A stretch of 64,000 bases of DNA from Variovorax paradoxus (GTDB lineage Bacteria; Pseudomonadota; Gammaproteobacteria; Burkholderiales; Burkholderiaceae_C), in contig CP063167.1 in assembly GCA_016806145.1 (NCBI GenBank), forward strand, positions 1,670,501 to 1,734,500. Reading direction: 5' to 3'. Position 1 is the stretch's first letter. Every line of letters begins with the position of its first letter. This document shows positions 35,179 to 44,957 of this stretch, piece after piece. The position numbers were made by a program, and so were the translations under genes. The notes under the pieces are model-generated. The model had not been told where the DNA came from and searched no databases. It worked only from the letters and a program-made list of their open reading frames with translations.

Positions 35179-35196
35179 TAGCCCTGAAGCTGGCTA
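35179..35196. promoter_or_regulatory. Inverted repeat TAGCC-N8-GGCTA in the pump/LysR divergent region
   Basis: TAGCC at 35179-35183 and GGCTA at 35192-35196 form a dyad 59 bases before the adaptor start codon. The position and symmetry suit a LysR regulator site, but no known consensus was checked. Confidence 0.35.
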
Positions 35197-35331
35197 AGTT
35201 TGTTGCCTTGGATGGAACAGTGAATCCGGACTCGGACCTTGAATTCAGAGGGGAAGACGCCAGACATCGAGGAAGGCGAACCTATACTTGTTTCGCCTCG
35301 AGCAATAAATTTCGGGCCAAGGAGAGATCGA

Positions 35332-36264
35332 ATGGACCGCCTGCAATCGATGCAGATCTTCGCCCGCGTCGTCGAGATGCACAGCTTCACGCGGGCTGCC
35401 GACAGCCTCGTGCTGCCCAAGTCGCGCGTCACGCGCGCGGTCAAGGACCTCGAGAAATTCCTCGGCGCGCGGCTGCTGCAACGGACCACGCGCCACATCA
35501 GCCTGACGCCCGAAGGCACGCTCTACTACGACCATTGCAGGCGGCTGCTGGCCGAGATCGAGGCCGTCGAGTCCAGCTTCCCCGGCAGCGCCGGACGGCC
35601 GCGCGGCCGCCTGCGCGTCGACATGACGCTCTCGCTCGCGCGCCTCGTGGTGCTGCCGTCGATCCGCGACTTCCAGTCGCGCTATCCCGATGTCGAGCTC
35701 ACGCTCACGGTGAGCGACCGGACGGTGGAACTGGTGCAGGAGGGCATCGACTGCGTCATCCGCGCCGGCACGCCCGAGGATTCGGCCACGCTGGTGGCCC
35801 GTCGCATCGGCGCCTTCGACTGGGTGAGCTGTGCCTCGCCCGCGTACCTCGAGCGCCATGGCACGCCGAAGACGCTGGAGGACCTGGCGCGGCACAAGGC
35901 CGTGGGCTACCTGTCGAGCCGCACGGCGCGCTCGCTCGAGTGGCATTTCGTGGAGAACGGCGAGGACCGCTGCATCGCCATGCGCGAGAGCCTCGTCGTC
36001 AACGACACCGATGCCTACGTGGCCTGCGGCCTCGAAGGCCTGGGCCTGATCCGCGCGGGCAGCTACATGGTGCAGCAGCACCTGCGCAGCGGACAGCTGC
36101 GGCGGGTGCTCGCCGACTATGCCGCGCCGGCCGCGCCGCTCTCGGTGCTCTATCCGCAGAACCGCCACCTGTCGCCCACCGTGCGCGCCTTCGTGGACTG
36201 GGTGGGCGGCGTGGTGAGCAAGGCGGAGGCGGGCTGGCGGGTCGATGCGCATCCCGTCGCCTGA
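35332..36264 (+). CDS. LysR-family transcriptional regulator of the efflux operon
   Basis: This 310-residue regulator starts MDRLQSMQIFARVVEMHSFT, has the helix LPKSRVTRAVKDLEKFLGAR and the CrgA-type effector blocks PSIRDFQSRYPDVELTLTVS, VQEGIDCVIRAG and YPQNRHLSPTVRAFVDWVGG. The ATG at 35332 follows an AAGGAGAG site. It is divergent from the RND operon, the arrangement of CeoR and BpeT with their pumps in Burkholderia, so control of the pump by this protein is likely. Its closest relative in the window is the LysR at 27193. Confidence 0.88.
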   Translation: MDRLQSMQIFARVVEMHSFTRAADSLVLPKSRVTRAVKDLEKFLGARLLQRTTRHISLTPEGTLYYDHCRRLLAEIEAVESSFPGSAGRPRGRLRVDMTLSLARLVVLPSIRDFQSRYPDVELTLTVSDRTVELVQEGIDCVIRAGTPEDSATLVARRIGAFDWVSCASPAYLERHGTPKTLEDLARHKAVGYLSSRTARSLEWHFVENGEDRCIAMRESLVVNDTDAYVACGLEGLGLIRAGSYMVQQHLRSGQLRRVLADYAAPAAPLSVLYPQNRHLSPTVRAFVDWVGGVVSKAEAGWRVDAHPVA

Positions 36265-36380
36265 GGGCGGGCCGCCGCATTGTTCGGGCGGCTGAACGAT
36301 GAATTCGAGTGGCGCCCGTAGATGAATCGTCGGTGCATTCCTAGAATTTTTTGCATCGACATCCATCCCGAAAGCCATCG

Positions 36381-37256
36381 ATGACAGACGCGCCTCCAGC
36401 CAATCAACCCGCGGGCTACGTGCCCGCCAAGGTCTGGCAACCGAAGAGCAATCCGGCCGGCACCTTCGGCAGCATCAACAGTCCCGTGTCGGGCGCGCGC
36501 TTCGAGCAGGCGCTGCCGGTCGGCAGTCATCCGCTGCAGCTGTATTCGCAGGGCACGCCCAACGGCCAGAAGATCACGATCCTGCTCGAGGAGCTGCTCG
36601 CGGCCGGACACGAGGGCGCCGAGTACGACGCCTGGCTGATCGACATCTTCCAGGGCGACCAGTTCGGCAGCGGCTTCGTCGGCGTCAATCCCAACAGCAA
36701 GATTCCCGCGCTCGTCGATCGATCGACGGACCCGGTCACGCACGTCTTCGAGAGCGGCTCGATCCTGATCCATCTCGCCGAGCGCTTCGGCGCCTTCCTG
36801 CCGGCCGAAGGACGCGCGCGCACCGAGACCTTCAACTGGCTGATGTGGCAGGTGGGCTCGGCGCCCTTCGTCGGCGGTGGCCTTGGCCACTTCTATGGCT
36901 ATGCGCCGTTCAAGATCGAATACGCGATCGACCGCTACGCGATGGAGACCAAGCGCCAGCTGCATGTGCTCGACACCCACCTGGCCTCGCACGAGTTCCT
37001 CGCCGGCGACCAATACACGATCGCGGACATGGCGGTGTGGCCGTGGTATCCGGGCAGCCTCTACGGCGTCTACAACACGCACGAGTTCCTGGCCGTCGAG
37101 GAGTATCGGCATCTGCTGCGCTGGTACGAGGCCATTGCCGCGCGGCCCGCGGTCGCGCGCGGCAGGGTGGTCAACCGCACGTCGGGCGCGCCGGGCACCG
37201 TGCTGCGCGAGCGCCACGACGCCAGCGATTTCGATGCCCTGGTGCCCACTCTCTAG
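36381..37256 (+). CDS. yghU: Glutathione S-transferase, YghU/YfcG (Nu) class
   Basis: This 291-residue protein begins with the extended N-terminal segment seen in YghU (YVPAKVWQPKSNPAGTFGSI and NSPVSGARFEQALPVGSHPL) before the thioredoxin fold, and has the Nu-class NGQKITILLEEL, NPNSKIPALVDRST and the helical domain with WLMWQVGSAPFVGGGLGHF. Nu-class enzymes act as disulfide-bond reductases and peroxidases with glutathione. The length and text agree well with YghU. The start ATG at 36381 is preceded by a purine-rich ATCG stretch. It is followed after 6 bases by a second GST gene. Confidence 0.87.
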   Translation: MTDAPPANQPAGYVPAKVWQPKSNPAGTFGSINSPVSGARFEQALPVGSHPLQLYSQGTPNGQKITILLEELLAAGHEGAEYDAWLIDIFQGDQFGSGFVGVNPNSKIPALVDRSTDPVTHVFESGSILIHLAERFGAFLPAEGRARTETFNWLMWQVGSAPFVGGGLGHFYGYAPFKIEYAIDRYAMETKRQLHVLDTHLASHEFLAGDQYTIADMAVWPWYPGSLYGVYNTHEFLAVEEYRHLLRWYEAIAARPAVARGRVVNRTSGAPGTVLRERHDASDFDALVPTL

Positions 37257-37262
37257 TCAGCC

Positions 37263-37874
37263 ATGAAACTCTATTACGCTCCCGGCTCCTGCGGCCTCGC
37301 TTCGCAGATCGCATTGCAGGAGGCCGGCCAGGCCTATGAACTGATCGAGGTCGACTTCAAGACCAAGACGACGATCGAAGGCGACTACCTGCAGGTGAGC
37401 CCCAAGGGCTTCATTCCCGTGCTCCAACTGGACGACGGCGACCTCCTCACCGAAGGCGCGGTGATCCTGCAGTGGATCGCCGACCGGCATCCCGAGCACC
37501 GGCTGCTGCCGCCCTTCGGCACGCGGCAGCGCTACCGCGCGCTCGAGTGGCTGAACTTCGTCGCGAGCGATCTGCACAAGGGCATGGCCGTGATGTTCTC
37601 GCCCTACCTCGATGCGGACACCAAGAAGCGATTCGCGGACGGCAACCTCACGAGCAAGTTCGCCTACATCGACGAGCACCTGTCGACCAACGACTATGTG
37701 CTGGGCGCCGATTTCTCGGTGGCCGATGCCTATCTCTACAACGTGCTGTCGTGGCCGCCGCGTGTGAACATCGATCTCTCGGGTTACGCGGCGATCCAGC
37801 GCTTCATGGTCCGCATGGGGAAGCGCCCCAGCGTTCGCGCGGCGCTGGAAGCCGAGCGCCTCGCGGCCCGTTAA
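37263..37874 (+). CDS. Glutathione S-transferase, beta-like class
   Basis: This 203-residue protein is a beta-class-like GST: MKLYYAPGSCGLASQIALQE with the cysteine at residue 10 typical of bacterial beta enzymes, the cis-proline region PKGFIPVLQLDDGDLLTEGA and a C-terminal helical domain (SVADAYLYNVLSWP). It conjugates or reduces electrophiles with glutathione. It follows the YghU-like gene by 6 bases and is probably cotranscribed. Its TAA stop shares bases 37871-37874 with the convergent phytanoyl-CoA-dioxygenase-like gene. Confidence 0.88.
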   Translation: MKLYYAPGSCGLASQIALQEAGQAYELIEVDFKTKTTIEGDYLQVSPKGFIPVLQLDDGDLLTEGAVILQWIADRHPEHRLLPPFGTRQRYRALEWLNFVASDLHKGMAVMFSPYLDADTKKRFADGNLTSKFAYIDEHLSTNDYVLGADFSVADAYLYNVLSWPPRVNIDLSGYAAIQRFMVRMGKRPSVRAALEAERLAAR

Positions 37875-38704
37875 CTGGAAGCCGGCGGCCACAGCACCGG
37901 AAACAGCGGATGCGCCATCGGCGCGCCCGCCGGCAGCTGCTCGGCCAGCCCCGGAAAATCCGGCGAGGTCTTCCAGCGCCGCGGCGCATGCCGCATGTCG
38001 TCGCCCAGCATGCGCACCGAGAACACCCGCCGCCGCCGTCCGGGTTCGAGCCCGGCCGAGGCGTGCAGCGTGAGCATGTTGAAGGCGATGGCGTCGCCGG
38101 GTTCCACGGCCCAGCCGAGGATGTCGTGGGCCGCGCGGTCGGCCTCGATGTCGGGCAGGTCGGCCAGCGCGCCTTCGGGGAACCACCGGGCCTCGTTGGT
38201 CATGAAGGTGCGCGGCATCAGCCACGGCCCCTTGTGCGATCCGGCGACGAGCTCCAGCGTGGAGGCACGCGACACCGGATCGACCGGAATCCAGAAGCTG
38301 ACGTTCTGGCTGCCCTCGACGTTGTAGTAGGGCTGGTCCTGGTGCCAGGGCGTGCGCTGGCGCGTGCCCGATTCCTTCGTGAGCATGTGGTCGTGATAGA
38401 GCCGCACCTGCGTGCTCTTCGTGAGCCTGGCCGCGGCGGCCGGCAATGCCGAGCGCGAGATCACGTCCCAGTATGCCGGGATCTCGTGCCAGTTGCAGAA
38501 GTCCTCGATGAAGAAGCCCGGGTCGTCGGGCCGGCTCGCCACCTTCGCGCGCACACTCGGCGCGGCGAGGTTGGCGTCGATGCCCTGGCGCAGCAGTTCG
38601 ACCTCGGCGGGGCGCAGGACACCGCGCAGGACGATGGCGCCATCGCGCGAGAACTCCTCGACCTGTTGGTCCGATGGGAGCCTGTCGTCTGGTCGTGCAT
38701 TCAT
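37871..38704 (-). CDS. Phytanoyl-CoA dioxygenase (PhyH) family Fe(II)/2-oxoglutarate oxygenase
   Basis: This 277-residue protein has the PhyH double-stranded beta-helix with the metal ligands His121 and Asp123 in TPWHQDQPYYN and a later histidine in AFNMLTLHASAG, with an arginine-rich strand RRRRVFSVRM for 2-oxoglutarate. It hydroxylates an unknown organic substrate. The start ATG at 38702-38704 begins MNARPDDRLPSDQQVEEFSR, typical of the family. It diverges from an AraC-family regulator across 112 bases, which probably controls it, and its TAA stop overlaps the GST stop. Confidence 0.84.
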   Translation of the reverse strand: MNARPDDRLPSDQQVEEFSRDGAIVLRGVLRPAEVELLRQGIDANLAAPSVRAKVASRPDDPGFFIEDFCNWHEIPAYWDVISRSALPAAAARLTKSTQVRLYHDHMLTKESGTRQRTPWHQDQPYYNVEGSQNVSFWIPVDPVSRASTLELVAGSHKGPWLMPRTFMTNEARWFPEGALADLPDIEADRAAHDILGWAVEPGDAIAFNMLTLHASAGLEPGRRRRVFSVRMLGDDMRHAPRRWKTSPDFPGLAEQLPAGAPMAHPLFPVLWPPASS

Positions 38705-38816
38705 GGCGGTGTCTCCTTCGAGGTAAGGCAGTGGTTGCGGGGCCGAAGGCAGTCTAGAGTGACGGCTTGCAAAACAGCCCCTCCAATCGGACAAGCGATC
38801 GAGCAAGCCGGACAAC

Positions 38817-39587
38817 ATGAAGCGACCCCTCAAATCCGCCGCCGACGGGCAGCCCGTGCTCTTCAAGGTCGTGCACCTGGAACCCGGCGGCACCGCGCCG
38901 CGCGACAGCCACGAGGAAGGGCAGTTCGTGCATGCGATCTCGGGCGTGATCGAGGTCGGGATGAGCGGCCGGGTCTTCCTGGCGCCGCCGCAGTACGGCG
39001 TGTGGATCCCGCCGCGCGTCGAGCACCTGTCGAGCAACCGCCACGCGGCCAGCTACGCCACGGTCTATCTGGCCGAGGCCCTGTGCGACGTGCTGCCCCA
39101 GCGCGCCTGCACCATGGTCATCAGCCCGCTGACGCAGGCCGTGCTCGACAGCCTGCGCGCCCGTTCGATCGAGGTGCCGCGCAATCCGGCCGAGCAGCGC
39201 CTGTTCGAGGTCCTGCGCGACGAGCTGGCCATCGCGCCCGGCCACGACAGTTATCTGCCGATGTCGGACGACCCCCAGCTGGGCCGCGTGCTCGAGGCCT
39301 TGCAGGCGCAGCCCTGGGATGGCCGCTCGCTCGCCGAATGGGCCGCCACGGTGCATTCGACCGAGCGCACGCTGGCGCGGCGCTGCGAGCGCGACCTGCA
39401 GATGCCGTTCAGCGAATGGCGCCAGCGCCTCAAGGTGATCCGCGGGATCGCCCTGCTGGAAGCGGGGCGCGCTGTGAAGGACGTCGCGATGGAGCTGGGC
39501 TACGGCTCGCCCTCGGCCTTCATCGCCATGTTCTGCAAGCAGATCGGCATGACGCCGCAGGCGTACATCCGGCAGAAGGGGCTGTGA
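38817..39587 (+). CDS. AraC-family transcriptional regulator with cupin domain
   Basis: This 256-residue regulator has an N-terminal cupin (residues about 10-100: SHEEGQFVHAISGVIEVGM, VWIPPRVEHLSSN) and a C-terminal AraC double helix-turn-helix (LAEWAATVHSTERTLARRCE and VKDVAMELGYGSPSAFIAMF). The layout is that of AraC regulators which bind small ligands through the cupin domain. It is divergent to the PhyH-type gene. Its TGA stop directly abuts the TGA of the convergent sugar ABC ATPase gene (TGATCA at 39585-39590). Confidence 0.87.
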   Translation: MKRPLKSAADGQPVLFKVVHLEPGGTAPRDSHEEGQFVHAISGVIEVGMSGRVFLAPPQYGVWIPPRVEHLSSNRHAASYATVYLAEALCDVLPQRACTMVISPLTQAVLDSLRARSIEVPRNPAEQRLFEVLRDELAIAPGHDSYLPMSDDPQLGRVLEALQAQPWDGRSLAEWAATVHSTERTLARRCERDLQMPFSEWRQRLKVIRGIALLEAGRAVKDVAMELGYGSPSAFIAMFCKQIGMTPQAYIRQKGL

Positions 39588-40673
<1,086 letters not shown>

Positions 40674-40681
40674 GGGGTCGG

Positions 40682-41593
40682 TCAGTCCTTGACGCCGCCG
40701 GCCGTGAGACCGCGCACGAGGTATTTGCGCACCAGCACCGTGAACACGATGACCGGGAACATCACGAGCGTGCCGCCGGCGGCGATCTTGGTCCACTCCC
40801 AGCCTTCGTACTGCAGGAAGTTGACGATCGCCACCGGCGCGGTGATGGCGTTGGTGCGCGTGAGGATCAGCGCGTAGAAGAAGTCGTTCCACGAGAAGAT
40901 GAAGCACAGCACCGCGGTGGCGGCGAGGCCCGGCGCGGTCAGCGGCAGCGCCACCCGCCAGAAGGCCTGCCAGACGCCGCAGCCGTCGATCCACGCGGCC
41001 TCCTCGAGCGAGGCCGGCACCGCCTCGAAGAAGGTCTGCATCAGCCAGATCACGATCGCGAGGTTGAAGGTCAGGTAGACGATCGCCAGGCCGATCAGCG
41101 TGTCCTGCAGCCCCAGGTACTGGTAGGCGAGAAAGAACGGGATGGTGAAGGCGATCGGCGGCGCCATGCGCGTGACCAGGATCCACAGCGCGATGCGGTC
41201 GCGGCCCTTGAACTTCCAGCGCGTGAGCGCATAGGCCGCGGGCACGCCGATCAGCAGCGAGAAGACGGTCGACATCGTGCTCACCGCCAGGCTGTTCCAG
41301 AACGAGCGCACGAAGTTGCCCTGCAGCAGGCTCAGGAAGCCGTCGAGCGTGGGCACGAACAGCAGGCTGTCCTCGAAGATGTCGGCCGCGGGCTTGAACG
41401 CGAGCTGCACCAGCCAGAGGAAGGGCGAGAGCACGAGCAGCACCAGCAGCGCGACCGTCAGCGAGCGCCCGTGGGCGCGCAGCCAGGGCACGCGGCGCGC
41501 ACGGTGCGTGGCGCCCGAGAGGTCGGTGCCCGCGCCTTCCTCGTGCGACAGCGCGAGTTCGGCGGCGTCGATCGTGCGGCTAGCGAGCGTCAT
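40682..41593 (-). CDS. Sugar-type ABC permease (MalG family)
   Basis: This 303-residue membrane protein has six helices and the EAA loop SLEEAAWIDGCGVWQAFWRVALP-like text near residues 200-222, and ends LVRGLTAGGVKD, a MalG/CUT1 hallmark. An unusual N-terminal 40-residue stretch with a SHEEGAGTDLSGATHRARRV segment precedes the first helix. Its start overlaps the end of the MalF-type gene by 14 bases, and the ATPase gene follows after 8 bases, so the three are tightly linked. Confidence 0.9.
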   Translation of the reverse strand: MTLASRTIDAAELALSHEEGAGTDLSGATHRARRVPWLRAHGRSLTVALLVLLVLSPFLWLVQLAFKPAADIFEDSLLFVPTLDGFLSLLQGNFVRSFWNSLAVSTMSTVFSLLIGVPAAYALTRWKFKGRDRIALWILVTRMAPPIAFTIPFFLAYQYLGLQDTLIGLAIVYLTFNLAIVIWLMQTFFEAVPASLEEAAWIDGCGVWQAFWRVALPLTAPGLAATAVLCFIFSWNDFFYALILTRTNAITAPVAIVNFLQYEGWEWTKIAAGGTLVMFPVIVFTVLVRKYLVRGLTAGGVKD

Positions 41594-42491
41594 GGCTGCC
41601 CCATCCGAGTTTGCCGACCAGCCAGCTCAGCACGAACACGCCCACCAGCATCACGGTGGCGATCGCGCTCGCATAGCCCCAGTACGAGAAGTTGAAGGCC
41701 TGGATGAAGCCGTAGTAGTTGGTGACCTCGGTCACGTTGCCGGGCCCGCCGTTGGTCAGCACGTAGATCAGCGGAAAGGCCTTGAAGCTGTCGATCAGGC
41801 GGAACAGGCCGCACACCACCAGCACCGGCCGGATGTAGGGAAAAACGATGTGGCGGAACAGCTGCCAGCGGTTCGCGCCCTCGAGCGTGGCGGCCTCGAT
41901 CGGGTCGTCGGGAATCATCTGCAGCGAGGCCAGCACCATCAGCATGGTGAAGGGGAACCACTGCCAGGTGTCGGCCAGCGAGATCGCCCACAGCGCGGTG
42001 TCGGGGTCGGCGATCAGCGAGCGCACGGGCAGGCCGATGTGCTCGAGCAGCCGGTGCAGCGGGCTCACGTCGGGCGTGTAGATGATCTTCCAGATCAGCG
42101 CCACCACGATCGGCGGCAGCACCATCGGTATCAGCAGCAGCGTCTTCGCGCCGTCGAGCACGCGCGACTTGCCGTTGAGCAGCAGCGCCAGGCCCAGCCC
42201 GGTGGCGAGCTGCAGCGCCACGCTCGAGGCCGAGAGCTTGAGTTGCACCGCGATCGAGCCGAGGAAGCGGTCGTCGTGCAGCAGCTGGCGGTAGTTCACC
42301 AGCGGATCGTCGAAGCGGAAGCTGGCCGCCGGATCGGTCAGGCTCAGCGGCGTGAAGCTCGCGACCAGCAGCGCCGCCGCCGGCACCAGCGTGATCAGCA
42401 GCAGCACCGCCAGCGAGGGCGAGAGCCCGAGCAGGAAGGCGCGCCGCTGCTCGGCCTGCCAGGAGGCCGGCGCGGAAAGCACGGAAGCCAT
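41580..42491 (-). CDS. Sugar-type ABC permease (MalF family)
   Basis: This 303-residue membrane protein has six helices with a MalF-type EAA loop (DDPIEAATLEGANRWQLFRH) near residues 200-219, and KTLLLIPMVLPPIVVALIWK in its core. CUT1 MalF proteins start with a long leader that here is ASVLSAPASWQAEQRRAFLL. It lies 12 bases after the binding protein gene and overlaps the MalG-type gene by 14 bases, which is strong evidence for one importer. The substrate class is shared with the binding protein. Confidence 0.9.
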   Translation of the reverse strand: MASVLSAPASWQAEQRRAFLLGLSPSLAVLLLITLVPAAALLVASFTPLSLTDPAASFRFDDPLVNYRQLLHDDRFLGSIAVQLKLSASSVALQLATGLGLALLLNGKSRVLDGAKTLLLIPMVLPPIVVALIWKIIYTPDVSPLHRLLEHIGLPVRSLIADPDTALWAISLADTWQWFPFTMLMVLASLQMIPDDPIEAATLEGANRWQLFRHIVFPYIRPVLVVCGLFRLIDSFKAFPLIYVLTNGGPGNVTEVTNYYGFIQAFNFSYWGYASAIATVMLVGVFVLSWLVGKLGWGSHDAR

Positions 42492-42503
42492 CGCCGCCGC
42501 GCC

Positions 42504-43877
42504 TCAGAGCTTGACGCCCGCGCGCTTCAATTCGGCGATCGAGTTGGCCTGCGCCTGCTGGAAGGCCTGCTTCGCCGACAACTGCCCGCTCGCGATCAGC
42601 TCGATCGCCTTGTTGAGCTGCTGGTCCACCTGCGGATAGACCGAGACCGTGCGGTACTTCATGTGGCCCGACTTGGAAGCCGACTCGATCGCATCGAGCG
42701 ACAGCTTCGCGAGGTCGCTGCCGTTGATGACCTGCTTCTGGCGGAACTCGGGCGAATCGATGTCCGAGCGGCGCGCCGGCGAACCGTAGCCCGCGGTGAC
42801 GGCGCGGCGCGTGGTCTGCTTGCTCAATGCCCACTGGATGAAGGCCCAGGCGGCCTCCTTGTTCTTCGAGCCGGTGGGAATGCCCAGGCCGTGCACGGCG
42901 GTGCCCGGGAAGCGGCCGGCCGGGCCCTTGGGCACCTGGCCGAAGCGCACCGTCTTCACGGTCTTGCTGGTGGCGGCGTCGCCGAGCTGCGCCAGGTGGA
43001 GCTGGCCCGCATCGGTGAAGTTCACGCGGCCGAGCTTGAGCGCCTGCGTCACCTGGTCGGGCTGGTAGGTCACGGCGCCATCGGGGCCGAATTCCTTGAG
43101 CAGGTTGGCGTAGTACTCGCCGGCCGCGATCGCCTCGGGCGTGTCGAGCGTGGGGAACAGGTCGTCGGGTGCCTTGCGGAACACGTCGCCGCCGAAGGCG
43201 TGCAGGTAGGGCACGAAGGTCCAGCCGTAGTGGTTGTCGGCCACGAAGCCGGCCACGCGTTCCTTGCGGTTGACGGCGCGCAGCACCTTCACCAGGTCGT
43301 CGGTGGTGTCGGGGAAGGCCAGGCCGGCCTTCTCCACCAGGTCGAAGCGCGACGAGGCCGTGAGCAGCGCCTCGGCGGTCCAGGGAATGCCGTAGAGCTT
43401 GCCGTCGCGGCCGGTCTCGGGCGCGCGCGCACCGGGCAGGAAGTCGTTGATGTCGAAGTCCGGCGCGGTCAGGTTCGCGTTGCGGATGTAGTCGTCGAGC
43501 GGCGTGAGCCAGCCCGAGTTGATCCAGCGGCTCGAATAGATGAAGGTGACGTTGACCACGTCGTAGGCCGAACCGCGCGTGGAGAGCTCGAGGTCGGCGC
43601 GCTGGTTGTAGACCGGGAACGAGGGCGTGTCGAAGTTGACCTTGGCGCCGGTCAGCGCCTCGAACTCGGGCAGCCATTGCTGCAGCAGCTTGGGATAGGC
43701 GGCGCTGAAAGTCGAGACGTTGAGCGTCACGCCCGCGAACTTCTTGGCGCCGCCCTGGGCGCCGGCGAGGCCGGGCAGCAGCGATGCGGCGCCGAGCGCG
43801 GCGGTGGTCTTGAGCAGGTCGCGGCGGTGCAGCGAGGCGAGGGGATTCTGGGGCTTCATGTCGTGGGCGCTTGGCAT
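42504..43877 (-). CDS. Sugar-type extracellular binding protein, Tat-exported
   Basis: This 457-residue periplasmic protein has a twin-arginine leader (LHRRDLLKTTAALGAASL, cleavage near AGAQ) and the CUT1 binding fold: LQQWLPEFEALTGAKVNFDT, YDVVNVTFIYSSRWINSGWL, GKLYGIPWTAEALLTASSRF and SKNKEAAWAFIQWALSKQTT. The Tat signal suggests a folded export form, seen in some sugar binders. The ATG at 43875-43877 overlaps the TauD stop as TGATG; an ATG at 43859 (MKPQNP) is an alternative start. It delivers the ligand to the MalF/MalG permeases. Confidence 0.87.
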   Translation of the reverse strand: MPSAHDMKPQNPLASLHRRDLLKTTAALGAASLLPGLAGAQGGAKKFAGVTLNVSTFSAAYPKLLQQWLPEFEALTGAKVNFDTPSFPVYNQRADLELSTRGSAYDVVNVTFIYSSRWINSGWLTPLDDYIRNANLTAPDFDINDFLPGARAPETGRDGKLYGIPWTAEALLTASSRFDLVEKAGLAFPDTTDDLVKVLRAVNRKERVAGFVADNHYGWTFVPYLHAFGGDVFRKAPDDLFPTLDTPEAIAAGEYYANLLKEFGPDGAVTYQPDQVTQALKLGRVNFTDAGQLHLAQLGDAATSKTVKTVRFGQVPKGPAGRFPGTAVHGLGIPTGSKNKEAAWAFIQWALSKQTTRRAVTAGYGSPARRSDIDSPEFRQKQVINGSDLAKLSLDAIESASKSGHMKYRTVSVYPQVDQQLNKAIELIASGQLSAKQAFQQAQANSIAELKRAGVKL

Positions 43878-44842
43878 CAGGCGGTGGCGGCGATGACTTC
43901 GTCGATGCGCGCGTCGTTGGTGGCTTCGGGCCGGCTGCGCGTGCGGCTGCGCTGGCCGTCGATGGACACGGCCGCCTCGCCGTGCACCGTGACGCGGCGC
44001 ACCAGCCGCGGCTGGTTGCCGTAGTCGTTGATCGCGAAGTGCTGCGTGGCGCGGTTGTCCCAGATCGCCACGTCGTCCTGGCGCCAGTTCCAGCGCACCG
44101 TGTTCTCGAGCCGGATCACGCGGTTCTGCAGCAGCTCGAAGATGCGCGCCGACTCGGTGCTCGACAGCCCGACGAGCTTCTTCACGAAATGGCCCAGCAG
44201 CAGCGCGCGCTCGCCCGAGACCGGATGCACGTGCACAACCGGATGCTCGGCCTCGTAGACGGCCGAGACGAACACCTTGCGGTGGTGGGTCAGGCGTTCC
44301 TCCTCGACCTGCACGCGGTCGGCGCCGTAGTCGTAGTCGTTGCTGTGCACGGCCCAGAGCTGGTCGGCGAGCTGCTTGAGCTGCGCCGGCAGGCGTTCGT
44401 AGGCCAGCGCGGTGTTGGCCCAGACCGTGTCGCCGCCATAGGCCGGGATCTTCACGCCGCGCAGGATCGAGATCTTGGGGAAGGCATCGACGAAGGTCAC
44501 GTCGGTGTGCCAGGAATCGGCGCGCCCGCCGCCCTTGGAGGCATCGAGTTCGAACAGCTTCGTGCCGGTGGGCGAGGGCACCGTCGGATGCGCCACCGTG
44601 CGGCCGAAGCGCGCGCCGAAGGCCTGGTGCGATGCGTCGTCGAGCTGCGTCTGGCCACGGAAGAACAGCACCTTGTGCCTGACCAGCGCGGCATTCAGCA
44701 GCTCGACGGTCTCGGCGTCGAGTTCGGGCGACAGCTTCAGGTCCTGCACCTCGCCGCCGAGGCTGCCCGCCACGCGGCGGATGCGCAGATGGCCGAAGCT
44801 GGTGTCGAAGGCGTCGGCGGAAAAGGTGTTCTCGTTGCTCAT
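43877..44842 (-). CDS. TauD/TfdA-type Fe(II)/2-oxoglutarate dioxygenase
   Basis: This 321-residue cytoplasmic oxygenase shows the full TauD facial triad and 2-oxoglutarate residues: His112 and Asp114 in SWHTDVTF, distal His268 in NRATQHFAINDY, and Arg279 and Arg283 at spacings +11 and +15 as in TauD. TauD releases sulfite from taurine, while relatives cleave alkylsulfonates, alkyl sulfates or ether and phenoxy acids. I chose the ATG at 44840-44842 (MSNENTFS); the frame upstream adds only five residues. It is the first gene of an operon with a sugar-type ABC importer, an unusual pairing that hints at a sulfonated or etherified sugar-like substrate. Confidence 0.88.
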   Translation of the reverse strand: MSNENTFSADAFDTSFGHLRIRRVAGSLGGEVQDLKLSPELDAETVELLNAALVRHKVLFFRGQTQLDDASHQAFGARFGRTVAHPTVPSPTGTKLFELDASKGGGRADSWHTDVTFVDAFPKISILRGVKIPAYGGDTVWANTALAYERLPAQLKQLADQLWAVHSNDYDYGADRVQVEEERLTHHRKVFVSAVYEAEHPVVHVHPVSGERALLLGHFVKKLVGLSSTESARIFELLQNRVIRLENTVRWNWRQDDVAIWDNRATQHFAINDYGNQPRLVRRVTVHGEAAVSIDGQRSRTRSRPEATNDARIDEVIAATA

Positions 44843-44957
44843 CGTGGGTCCTGGCAAAGGTCGGGAGCCGCAGATTCTGTGGCGCGGGTTCGCGCGGGCG
44901 AACTACCGATTCGTTGCTTGGAAATGAGCAAAACGTCTGAGCGCTCGCGCTCCATCC

